A stretch of 9,043 nt of DNA from Desulfosarcina sp. (GTDB lineage Bacteria; Desulfobacterota; Desulfobacteria; Desulfobacterales; Desulfosarcinaceae): assembly GCA_018224455.1 (NCBI GenBank), contig JAGTUY010000334.1:1-9043 (forward strand), read 5' to 3'. The position numbers and the translations under genes were made by a program. Shown here piece by piece: positions 1 to 5,553 of this stretch. The notes beneath the pieces were generated by a model. That model was not told the origin of the DNA. It saw only the letters and a list, made by a program, of their open reading frames with translations, and ran no database searches. Position 1 is the stretch's first letter. Each line of letters starts with the position of its first letter.

Positions 1-471
1 ACGCCGGATGAGATCCTCTCCAATCCGGCCAACAGCTTTGTTAAAGAATTTGTGGGCACGGATCGCGCCTTAAAACGGCTCAAACTTATTAAGGTTACCC
101 AAGCGATTATGCCCTTTCGAATGGCCGTCAATTCCGATGACCCACTGGATAAAACGGCCGATGAGATGCGCAATCGCAATGCCCACATCGCCGTGATGGT
201 CGGCCCGCGGGGTCGTGCACGGGGTTACATCACCAAAGAAGAGATCAAGGGTGATAAGAGCGGTGTCGTCGGTGAGTACATTGATCCGATTCCCGGCACG
301 ATCCATGAAGATGACAACCTGCATGACGCCGTCTCACAAATGTATGTTCACGCAAGCGATTGGCTGCCGGTGGTGGACGATGACGGTGCCTACAAAGGCT
401 ACATCACGCAGCACTCCATTGCCAGCCTGCTCGGAGAAGCACCTCGCAAGCCAGGCGAAAAAATTACTTAG
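1..471 (+). CDS. OpuC/ProV-type quaternary-amine ABC transporter ATP-binding protein, C-terminal part with CBS pair (5' end outside window)
   Basis: The reading frame is open from the first base and stops with TAG, giving 156 visible residues; the start lies to the left of the window. The first residues (TPDEILSNPANSFVKEFVG) match the end of the ATPase core of OpuCA/OpuAA/ProV proteins, just after the nucleotide-binding domain. Two CBS repeats follow, roughly residues 36-85 (ending in GYITKEE) and 95-150 (ending in GYITQHS). In this family the CBS pair senses ionic strength or cyclic di-AMP and gates transport. The protein would sit on the cytoplasmic face and energise import of glycine betaine, choline, carnitine or a related compound. 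The permease starts 9 bases after the stop, so the genes are co-transcribed. The Walker motifs are not visible because they lie upstream. The family call is secure; the exact substrate is not. Confidence 0.9.
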   Translation, partial: TPDEILSNPANSFVKEFVGTDRALKRLKLIKVTQAIMPFRMAVNSDDPLDKTADEMRNRNAHIAVMVGPRGRARGYITKEEIKGDKSGVVGEYIDPIPGTIHEDDNLHDAVSQMYVHASDWLPVVDDDGAYKGYITQHSIASLLGEAPRKPGEKIT

Positions 472-480
472 GATGGATTC

Positions 481-1236
481 ATGAACTACGTCATAGAACT
501 CATTAAACAAAGTAAGACGTTCTTGCTGTATATCATGCTGGCAGTGGTGTATCTGTTTGGTGTTTTTTCCGAATCGACCGGCCTGATTAAAGAGTTCATG
601 GATACTTACGAGGACTGGATTTATCTGCTCAGGCAAAATGTATGGATCGTCTTTTCCTCCGGTATCACCGCGTCACTATTAGGAATCGGTTCAGGCATCC
701 TGATGACTCGGCCCTGGTTCAAACGTTATGCGGAAGTATTTGCCCAAGGTTTCAATATTCTCTCTGCGGTACCCACGCTGGCGATTCTGGCGATCATCAT
801 GACCCTTTCGGGGCTTGGTTTCAAATCGGCGTTTATCGGTTTGGCCACGGTTACCGTTTTGCCTGTGGTCAGAAATACCTTTCAGGGGATCAATGAAGTT
901 CCGGAACATATGATTGAAGCCGCACGCGGTCAGGGAATGACCGATCAACAAATTCTGTGGAAAGTACAAATTCCCAACGCACTTTACGTCATTTCAGCCG
1001 GTATTCGAACCGGTTTCGCCTTGAATGTCGGCACCAGCCCCTTGATTACCCTGATCGCCGCCGACAGCCTGGGAGAGTATATTTTTACCGGGATTCAACT
1101 CAATGAATTCAACTCTTTGTTAATCGGATCCGTATCGATTGCCGCTTTGGCGATCGGGACGGATTTTGTTCTGTCAAGACTGCAGTTTTGGCTCATACCC
1201 AAAGGCGTAAATCCGCAGCGCTTTGCGCAAGAATAA
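481..1236 (+). CDS. Quaternary-amine ABC transporter permease (OpuCB/ProW family)
   Basis: This 251-residue protein is the membrane channel of the importer. Hydrophobic segments are visible near residues 13-33, 54-76, 90-113, 117-136, 167-195 and 211-238. The binding-protein-dependent permease signature (EAA loop, which docks on the ATPase) is at residues 146-165, running from EAARGQGMT to the proline of VQIP. Other family landmarks are AVPTLAILAI (96-105), LPVVRNTFQGI (127-137), AGIRTGFA (173-180) and SLGEYIFTGI (196-205). The ATG at 481 is preceded by an AGGATGG-like ribosome-binding site. It sits 9 bases after the ATPase stop and 23 bases before the binding-protein start. Many OpuB/OpuC operons have two permeases; only one is seen here, so a partner may lie upstream or this one may work as a homodimer. 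The family is clear; the substrate is inferred only at class level. Confidence 0.92.
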   Translation: MNYVIELIKQSKTFLLYIMLAVVYLFGVFSESTGLIKEFMDTYEDWIYLLRQNVWIVFSSGITASLLGIGSGILMTRPWFKRYAEVFAQGFNILSAVPTLAILAIIMTLSGLGFKSAFIGLATVTVLPVVRNTFQGINEVPEHMIEAARGQGMTDQQILWKVQIPNALYVISAGIRTGFALNVGTSPLITLIAADSLGEYIFTGIQLNEFNSLLIGSVSIAALAIGTDFVLSRLQFWLIPKGVNPQRFAQE

Positions 1237-1246
1237 CTTTCATAAT

Positions 1247-1252
1247 AGGAGG
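1247..1252 (+). promoter_or_regulatory. Strong Shine-Dalgarno of the solute-binding protein gene
   Basis: A perfect AGGAGG lies 7 bases before the ATG at 1260. It fixes the start at 1260 rather than at an in-frame ATG at 1188, which would overlap the permease gene and put non-signal sequence in front of a clear signal peptide. It suggests the binding protein is made in excess over the membrane components, as is usual for ABC importers. Confidence 0.85.
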
Positions 1253-1259
1253 AAATGAC

Positions 1260-2156
1260 ATGAAAAACACATTAAAAAAAATCAGTTTCGTAACGGTTTT
1301 GCTCATCGTGGTGTTGACCGTGCAGACGGCATCGGCGGCTTCCATCGTTGTTGGCGGTAAGGGGTTTACCGAACAACTGCTTCTGGCTGAAATCACCGGT
1401 CAATATTTAACCGCCCACGGTTACGATGTTCAACTCAAAACCGGTATGGGGACCTCACTGGTGCGCAAGGCACTGGAAAACAAACAGGTGGACATGTATT
1501 GGGAATACACGGGTACGGCCTTTCTGAATTTTCAAAAAAACAAATTTGCCAATCAGCCGGGTGAAGCGATTTATGAGGCAGTGAAAACCGAAGATGCGAA
1601 AATTGGCATTGTCTGGCTGAATGCCTCTGCCGCCAATAACACCTATGCCCTGGCGGTTCGCAAGGCCGATGCCGAGGCAAAGGGCATCAAGTCGCTGGAA
1701 GATCTGGCGGCTAAGCTCAACGCTGGGGATAAATTGACCCTGGGGTGCAACATTGAGTTTTATAAACGGGACGACGGTTTGAAGCCGCTCCAAAAAGCCT
1801 ATGGCTTCGAGTTTCCACGCTCTGAAATAAAACGCATGGAGACCGGTTTGATTTACACGGCCTTGAAAGACGGTGACGTCGATGTTGGCCTTGTTTTTGC
1901 CACGGATGGACGAATCCCGGCCTTCAATTTCAGTGTACTCAAGGATACAAAAAATTACTTTCCGGCATATGCAATTACGCCGACCGTTCGTAAAGAGACG
2001 CTGGACGCAAATCCAGAGCTTGCAGAACACCTGAACAAACTGTCTGGCCTATTCGACGACGCGACCATATCAGCCTTGAACGCGGAGGTTGACGTCGACA
2101 AAAAATCAGTTACGGAAGTCGCGCAAGGCTTTCTAAAGGCTCAGGGCCTTTTGTAA
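1260..2156 (+). CDS. Periplasmic quaternary-amine-binding protein (OpuAC/OpuBC family) of the ABC importer
   Basis: This 298-residue exported protein captures the substrate for the importer. It begins with a signal peptide: lysines at 2, 6 and 7, a hydrophobic core at about 9-21, and a cleavage site after ASA (residues 24-26). No lipobox cysteine is seen, so it is probably free in the periplasm, which fits a Gram-negative host. The mature part shows family landmarks: GGKGFTEQLLLAEI (32-45), TGMGTSLVRKAL (61-72), the aromatic-rich MYWEYTGTAF (79-88), a DDGLKPLQKAYGFEFP block (171-186) and METGLIYTALKDGDVDVG with ATDGRI (193-219). In relatives, aromatic residues in these segments cage the trimethylammonium group. 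The start is set by an AGGAGG at good spacing. A weak stem-loop overlaps the 3' end of the gene. The ligand could be glycine betaine, choline, carnitine or a similar amine. Confidence 0.92.
   Translation: MKNTLKKISFVTVLLIVVLTVQTASAASIVVGGKGFTEQLLLAEITGQYLTAHGYDVQLKTGMGTSLVRKALENKQVDMYWEYTGTAFLNFQKNKFANQPGEAIYEAVKTEDAKIGIVWLNASAANNTYALAVRKADAEAKGIKSLEDLAAKLNAGDKLTLGCNIEFYKRDDGLKPLQKAYGFEFPRSEIKRMETGLIYTALKDGDVDVGLVFATDGRIPAFNFSVLKDTKNYFPAYAITPTVRKETLDANPELAEHLNKLSGLFDDATISALNAEVDVDKKSVTEVAQGFLKAQGLL
2135..2152 (+). terminator. Possible weak intrinsic terminator at the 3' end of the binding-protein gene
   Basis: AAAGGC (2135-2140) can pair with GCCTTT (2146-2151) around a five-base loop, followed by one more T. 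The structure lies inside the last codons of the gene just before the stop. The stem has only three G-C pairs and the T run is short, so at most partial termination would be expected. If real, it would lower expression of the downstream enzyme genes relative to the importer. Confidence 0.25.
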
Positions 2157-2237
2157 AAATCTCAACCTTGCGAAATGATGCCCCGGCGTGACGACCCTTA
2201 TTGCCTTCGCCTATTTGACCAACAAATGAGAAAGATC

Positions 2238-3572
2238 ATGGGGCAATTGACCCAACACGCCATCCATTTCACGCTGAGCACCCGATGGGAGAACCTGCCT
2301 GACGATGTTCAGCACCAGGCCAAGCGCTGCCTGATGGACACGCTGGGGGCGTTGATTGCCGGATCGCAGACACCCGTTGCCGACATCATGCGCAAGACGG
2401 CCCGGGAACAGTTCGGTGGTGACCAGGCCACCATCATGGTCTCCGGCGAGCGGGTGTCTGCCGCCGCCGCATCACTGGCCAACGGTTTTTTCGGTAATGC
2501 GCTGGACATCGACGACGGCTACCGCAACGTCAAGGGCCATCCCGGTGCCTGTGCACTGCCGCCGGTTCTGGCTGCTGCCGAACTGGCCGGCGGGTGTACC
2601 GGGGCGGACTTTCTCACCGCCCTGGTGATCGCATACGAACTGGGTATCCGGGCCGGGTTGATACGCCATGCCACTTACGCGGTCTACCACTCCTCAGGAA
2701 GCTGGGGCGCCATTGCCGGTGCGGCGGCTGCCGGCAGGTTGATGGGACTGGCCGAGGAGCAGCTCTTCCACGCCATGGGCGCTGCCGAATACCACGCGCC
2801 CATCGCCCCTATGATGAAAGGCATCGATACACCTGCCATGGGCAAGGACAGTATCGGTTGGGGCTGCATGGTGGCGGTGCTGTCGGCGATTATGGCCCGG
2901 GACGGGTTTACCGGTATCCGGCCGCTTTTCGACGATTCACCGGATTCCTCGATGGTGCTCAACCTGGGGAAGCGGTGGGAAATCCTCAACCTTTATTTCA
3001 AGCCCTATGCCGCTTGTCGTTGGGCTCAACCGGCCGTAGCCGGCGCGCTCAAGATCACCCGAGAACACCATTTGACACCGGACCAGATCCGGCGCATCCG
3101 CGTACGCACCTTCGAGGCCGCCACCTGCCTGCCCAACGGGCCGCCCCGTAACACGGAGGAGGCCCAGTACAGCCTGGCCTTCCCGGTGGCCGCCGCGCTG
3201 CTGGACGGGGAGGTCGGACCCATTCAGGTCCTGCCGCCGCGCCTGCACGAGCCCGATCTGCTGAGCATACTGGATCGGGTCTTCACCGAAGTCGTCCCTG
3301 AATTTGAAGCCGAGTTCCCGGCCAAAGCCCCGGCCGAAGTGGTGGTCGAGACCACCACCGGTGAGGTATACCGATCCGGCCGCATTGAAGCCATGTGGGA
3401 ACCGCCGGACGCGCTGCCCTCGGATGCCGACCTGGAAGCAAAATTTGTCTGGCTGACCGGCCCGATCATTGGTAAGATTAAAGCCAACGATTTGATTGAA
3501 AAAATCTGGTCGGCCGAGCAATGGCCATCCATCGATCCCCTCATCAACGGATGCCGTGCAGCCGTCGATTGA
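2238..3572 (+). CDS. MmgE/PrpD family protein (2-methylcitrate dehydratase / cis-aconitate decarboxylase superfamily)
   Basis: The protein is 444 residues from the ATG at 2238, close to the usual 440-480. Family landmarks in order: CLMDTLGALIAGS (31-43), NGFFGNALDIDD (82-93), GHPGACALPPVLAAAE (100-115), an H151-containing YHSSGSWGAIAGAAAAGRL stretch (150-168), MGKDSIGWG with K203, ARDGFTG (220-226), FKPYAACRWAQPAV with K255 and C260 (254-267), and YSLAFPVAAALLDG (311-324). The family includes 2-methylcitrate dehydratase, cis-aconitate decarboxylase and iminodisuccinate epimerase; most members are uncharacterised. At the place where relatives carry a conserved histidine after the KPY block, this protein has Q264. 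The start is uncertain: an in-frame ATG at 2226 is also possible and GAGAAAG before 2238 is only a weak ribosome-binding site. It lies about 80 bases behind the importer and 55 bases before a C-N hydrolase gene on the same strand, suggesting shared metabolism. It is much more GC-rich than the importer genes. Confidence 0.88.
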   Translation: MGQLTQHAIHFTLSTRWENLPDDVQHQAKRCLMDTLGALIAGSQTPVADIMRKTAREQFGGDQATIMVSGERVSAAAASLANGFFGNALDIDDGYRNVKGHPGACALPPVLAAAELAGGCTGADFLTALVIAYELGIRAGLIRHATYAVYHSSGSWGAIAGAAAAGRLMGLAEEQLFHAMGAAEYHAPIAPMMKGIDTPAMGKDSIGWGCMVAVLSAIMARDGFTGIRPLFDDSPDSSMVLNLGKRWEILNLYFKPYAACRWAQPAVAGALKITREHHLTPDQIRRIRVRTFEAATCLPNGPPRNTEEAQYSLAFPVAAALLDGEVGPIQVLPPRLHEPDLLSILDRVFTEVVPEFEAEFPAKAPAEVVVETTTGEVYRSGRIEAMWEPPDALPSDADLEAKFVWLTGPIIGKIKANDLIEKIWSAEQWPSIDPLINGCRAAVD

Positions 3573-3627
3573 CGGGTGACCGTGCTTTGAGCCATCATTT
3601 ATACATGATATAGAAAGGGTTCCATCA

Positions 3628-4539
3628 ATGAAAGTGGGCGTCTACCAGACCGATCCGGTCCTGCTGGATGTCAAAACCAACCTGGCATCCACGATTGAAA
3701 AAATTGAGGCTGCCAAGGCGCAAGGTGTCGACCTGATGGTCTTCCCCGAGCTTTCCCTGACCGGCTACTTTGTCCGGGAAAGATATCACGAGGCGGCCCT
3801 GCGCATCGACTCGCCGGAGATCAGGAGTCTGGCCGGGGCGACCAAAGGAACGGCGGCCGTCGTCGGATTCATCGAAGAATCCCTGGCCATGAATTTCTAC
3901 AATTCGGCGCTGGTGGCCGTGGACGGTGAAGTCCTGTTCGCCTACCGCAAGCTCAATCTGCCCAACTACGGCGTCTTCGAAGAGCGCAAAATCTTCTCCG
4001 GCGGCAAGCATGTCCGCGTCTTCAAACTCAAGGGCCTGACGGTTGCCCCGTTTATCTGCAACGACCTGTGGCACCCCTCGCTGCCCTATTTAGGGGTCAC
4101 CCAGAAGGCGGACATCTTCGTCACCATGTTCAACTCCTCCCGGGGTTCCATGGGCAACGAGTTTTCCAACATCGAGAGCTGGAACATCATCAACCGGTTC
4201 TACTCGAGGGTGTTCGGGGTGTACAACCTGTGCGCCAACCGGGTCGGCTGCGAGGCATTTGAAGACCTCAGGTCCGACGCGTGCGAACAGACCGATTCAG
4301 CCCCTGGGGCCGTCGACGAGAATCCGTTTCGTTTCTGGGGCGGCAGCGAGATCATCAACCCCTTCGGCCAGGCCATCATCTCGGCGGCCCTCTTCGATCC
4401 CGATGCCATCTTCGCCGATATTTCCCGGGACATCGTCCGCAAGAAACGCATCCTGCTGCCCTACCTGCGCAACGACGATCCCTACTTCACCCACCGGGAA
4501 CTGGGCCGGATCCTTTATGGCAAGGACCATCCGGGCTAA
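3628..4539 (+). CDS. Nitrilase-superfamily carbon-nitrogen hydrolase (amidase-like)
   Basis: The 303-residue cytoplasmic protein has the complete nitrilase-superfamily triad. The glutamate is E41 in VFPELSLTGY, the lysine is K108 in YRKLNLPNYGVFEE (E118 is the second conserved glutamate), and the nucleophile is C144 in FICNDLWHP. The later core strand FWGGSEIINPFG (236-247) is also typical. The superfamily hydrolyses amides, nitriles or carbamoyl groups, or supplies ammonia in glutamine-dependent enzymes. The YRK-LPNYGVFEE form is reminiscent of glutaminase domains of NAD synthetases, but there is no synthetase domain, so it is a stand-alone enzyme. A stretch of about 20-25 residues at 209-234 looks inserted between NRVG and FWGGS compared with the usual spacing. 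AAAGGG at 3614-3619 is the ribosome-binding site, 8 bases before the ATG. It follows the MmgE/PrpD gene by 55 bases. The substrate is unknown; an amide product of the imported compound's pathway is a guess. Confidence 0.88.
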   Translation: MKVGVYQTDPVLLDVKTNLASTIEKIEAAKAQGVDLMVFPELSLTGYFVRERYHEAALRIDSPEIRSLAGATKGTAAVVGFIEESLAMNFYNSALVAVDGEVLFAYRKLNLPNYGVFEERKIFSGGKHVRVFKLKGLTVAPFICNDLWHPSLPYLGVTQKADIFVTMFNSSRGSMGNEFSNIESWNIINRFYSRVFGVYNLCANRVGCEAFEDLRSDACEQTDSAPGAVDENPFRFWGGSEIINPFGQAIISAALFDPDAIFADISRDIVRKKRILLPYLRNDDPYFTHRELGRILYGKDHPG

Positions 4540-4540
4540 A

Positions 4541-4562
4541 AAAGACGGCCCTTGCCGTGTTT
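4541..4562 (+). terminator. Possible weak intrinsic terminator after the C-N hydrolase gene
   Basis: Immediately after the stop codon, ACGGC (4545-4549) pairs with GCCGT (4554-4558) around a CCTT loop. It is flanked by an A run on the left and GTTT on the right. The five-base stem is short and the T run is interrupted, so termination would be weak. Its position, right behind the gene and ahead of a separately expressed cytochrome gene, makes sense. Confidence 0.35.
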
Positions 4563-4578
4563 GTCGCTCAACGCCGGC

Positions 4579-4607
4579 TTGCCTTCAGTGTCGCTTTTGG
4601 CTACGAT
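4579..4607 (+). promoter_or_regulatory. Candidate sigma70-like promoter for the cytochrome b561 gene
   Basis: TTGCCT (4579-4584) and TACGAT (4602-4607) are separated by 17 bases; each matches the consensus at four of six positions. It lies in the 162-base gap between the hydrolase stop and the cytochrome start, leaving a leader of roughly 90 bases. The match is moderate and could be chance, but a promoter in this gap is expected if the preceding hairpin terminates. Confidence 0.35.
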
Positions 4608-4690
4608 AAAGCACGACAGGATAATCTCTGCCGCGTTTTCTGCCCGGCCCCGGATGCCATCGGCATGCCCGCCATCCCAAAACATGTTTA

Positions 4691-4696
4691 AGGAGG
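4691..4696 (+). promoter_or_regulatory. Strong Shine-Dalgarno of the cytochrome b561 gene
   Basis: A perfect AGGAGG lies 5 bases before the ATG at 4702. It decides the start against an in-frame ATG at 4552, which would add 50 residues of non-membrane, non-family sequence. Confidence 0.85.
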
Positions 4697-4701
4697 TCCG
4701 C

Positions 4702-5241
4702 ATGTTTCTGAATACCCAAGATCATTATGGTTTGATTGCGCGCCTGCTGCACTGGCTCATCGCTGCGCTGGCCATCGGCATGCTCCTGGGCGGCAGCCTG
4801 CTGTCTATTCTGCCGGCGGGCGGTTTTAAGGCGGTTGTGATTGCCGGCCACAAATCTATCGGCGTCGTCATCTTTGTGCTGACCATCGGCCGCATTGCCT
4901 GGCGGTCCGCCAATCCACGACCCCGTGACCTGGGCAGCATCCCGGTGTTGAACTACATCGCCCACCTGGTGCATATATTTTTGTATGTATTGCTGCTCCT
5001 CCAGCCGCTGGTGGGCATCCTCATGTCGCAGACCTATGGCTATCCGGTCTCCGTTTTCGGACTTTTCAAACTGCCCCCGCTGGTGTGGCAAAGTCCGTCG
5101 CTGGGAAACGTCTTACGGGAGGCTCACGGTGTGGCCGCCGTCCTGCTTGCGGCCTTCATCGTCATCCATGTTGCCGCCGCGCTGAAACACCACTTTGTCG
5201 ATCGCGATCGGACGCTGATGCGCATGCTCAAAGGGAGCTAA
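4702..5241 (+). CDS. Cytochrome b561 family membrane protein (prokaryotic CybB-type)
   Basis: This 179-residue protein has four hydrophobic segments, at about 12-34, 43-63, 84-108 and 143-162, the usual topology and length of the bacterial di-haem b561 family. Candidate haem-ligand histidines are in or next to the membrane spans: H17 in ARLLHWL, H50 in AGHKSIG, H88 and H91 in AHLVHIFLY, H142 in EAHGVAA, and H156 in VIHVAAALKHH. RIAWR (64-68) and NPRPRD (71-76) after the second span are also typical. Such proteins move electrons between the quinone pool and periplasmic or membrane acceptors; some detoxify superoxide. It is followed by a convergent minus-strand signalling block and preceded by metabolic genes, so its partner is not evident. 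A role in the same redox response as the haem sensor kinase nearby is conceivable but unsupported beyond proximity. Confidence 0.88.
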   Translation: MFLNTQDHYGLIARLLHWLIAALAIGMLLGGSLLSILPAGGFKAVVIAGHKSIGVVIFVLTIGRIAWRSANPRPRDLGSIPVLNYIAHLVHIFLYVLLLLQPLVGILMSQTYGYPVSVFGLFKLPPLVWQSPSLGNVLREAHGVAAVLLAAFIVIHVAAALKHHFVDRDRTLMRMLKGS

Positions 5242-5253
5242 CCCACCCTTTTT
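5230..5253 (+). terminator. Possible terminator at the end of the cytochrome b561 gene
   Basis: AAAGGG (5230-5235) can pair with CCCTTT (5246-5251), followed by two more T. The ten-base loop contains the stop codon, and a nested GGG/CCC pairing is also possible. The loop is large for an efficient terminator. It lies in the short gap between the plus-strand cytochrome gene and the convergent Rrf2 remnant, where a terminator is expected. Confidence 0.35.
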
Positions 5254-5280
5254 CAGGCAAGCTTGACAATCCCGGCCTTT

Positions 5281-5553
5281 TCAGCTAAGGCGCCAATGAA
5301 GCGGCCTTCGAGCAGACCGGATGGTATCGATCATGATTAGATCCGCCCCGCTTTTTAATGACCCGTCAACCGAATCGTTGACATCCTTGATGCCGCTGGC
5401 CTTGAGTTGATTGAGGATCACTTCAAGAAATCGCAGCGGGATGGACTGGGTGGTGGCGATATCCGATATCTTCACCGGCCCTTGGTCCATGTGTTTGGCA
5501 AGTTCGAAGATGGCGCGCAGGGCATACTGGTTTTTCTTGGGTGGAACCAGCAT
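5281..5553 (-). pseudogene. Rrf2-family transcriptional regulator remnant (N-terminal DNA-binding part only)
   Basis: The open frame gives 90 residues. Residues 1-54 (starting MLVPPKKNQYALRAIFELAK, then ISDIATTQSIPLRFLEVILNQLKASG) are a clear Rrf2/IscR-type winged-helix start, including the recognition helix region around IPLRFLEVILNQL. From residue 55 the similarity stops. The expected wing (RG--GGY) and the cysteine-bearing helix that holds the Fe-S cluster in this family are missing, and the remaining 36 residues are unrelated. Full-length members are about 130-150 residues, so this is a truncated gene. The other two minus-strand frames do not contain the missing wing, so a simple frameshift does not explain it. 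The start is supported by AAGGA (plus coordinates 5559-5563), five bases before the ATG. The gene overlaps the C-terminal end of the upstream receiver-kinase in a different frame. It might still give a short DNA-binding peptide, but probably does not function normally. Confidence 0.75.

Noticed and set aside
1188..1259. Longer start for the solute-binding protein
   Set aside because: It would overlap the permease gene and place 24 residues before a perfect signal peptide; AGGAGG before 1260 decides the start.
2175..2237. Earlier starts for the MmgE/PrpD protein at 2175 and 2226
   Set aside because: Family similarity begins shortly after 2238 and neither earlier ATG has a better ribosome-binding site; 2226 remains possible.
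2594..3151. Alternative-frame open reading frames inside the MmgE/PrpD gene on both strands
   Set aside because: Shadows of a GC-rich gene whose own frame carries all the family motifs.
3587..3614. TTGAGC and TATAGA as a promoter for the C-N hydrolase gene
   Set aside because: Spacing of 16 and four-of-six matches are weak, and the -10 would overlap the ribosome-binding site, leaving almost no leader.
4552..4701. Longer start for cytochrome b561
   Set aside because: The extra 50 residues are not family-like, the start lies in the candidate terminator hairpin, and a perfect AGGAGG precedes 4702.
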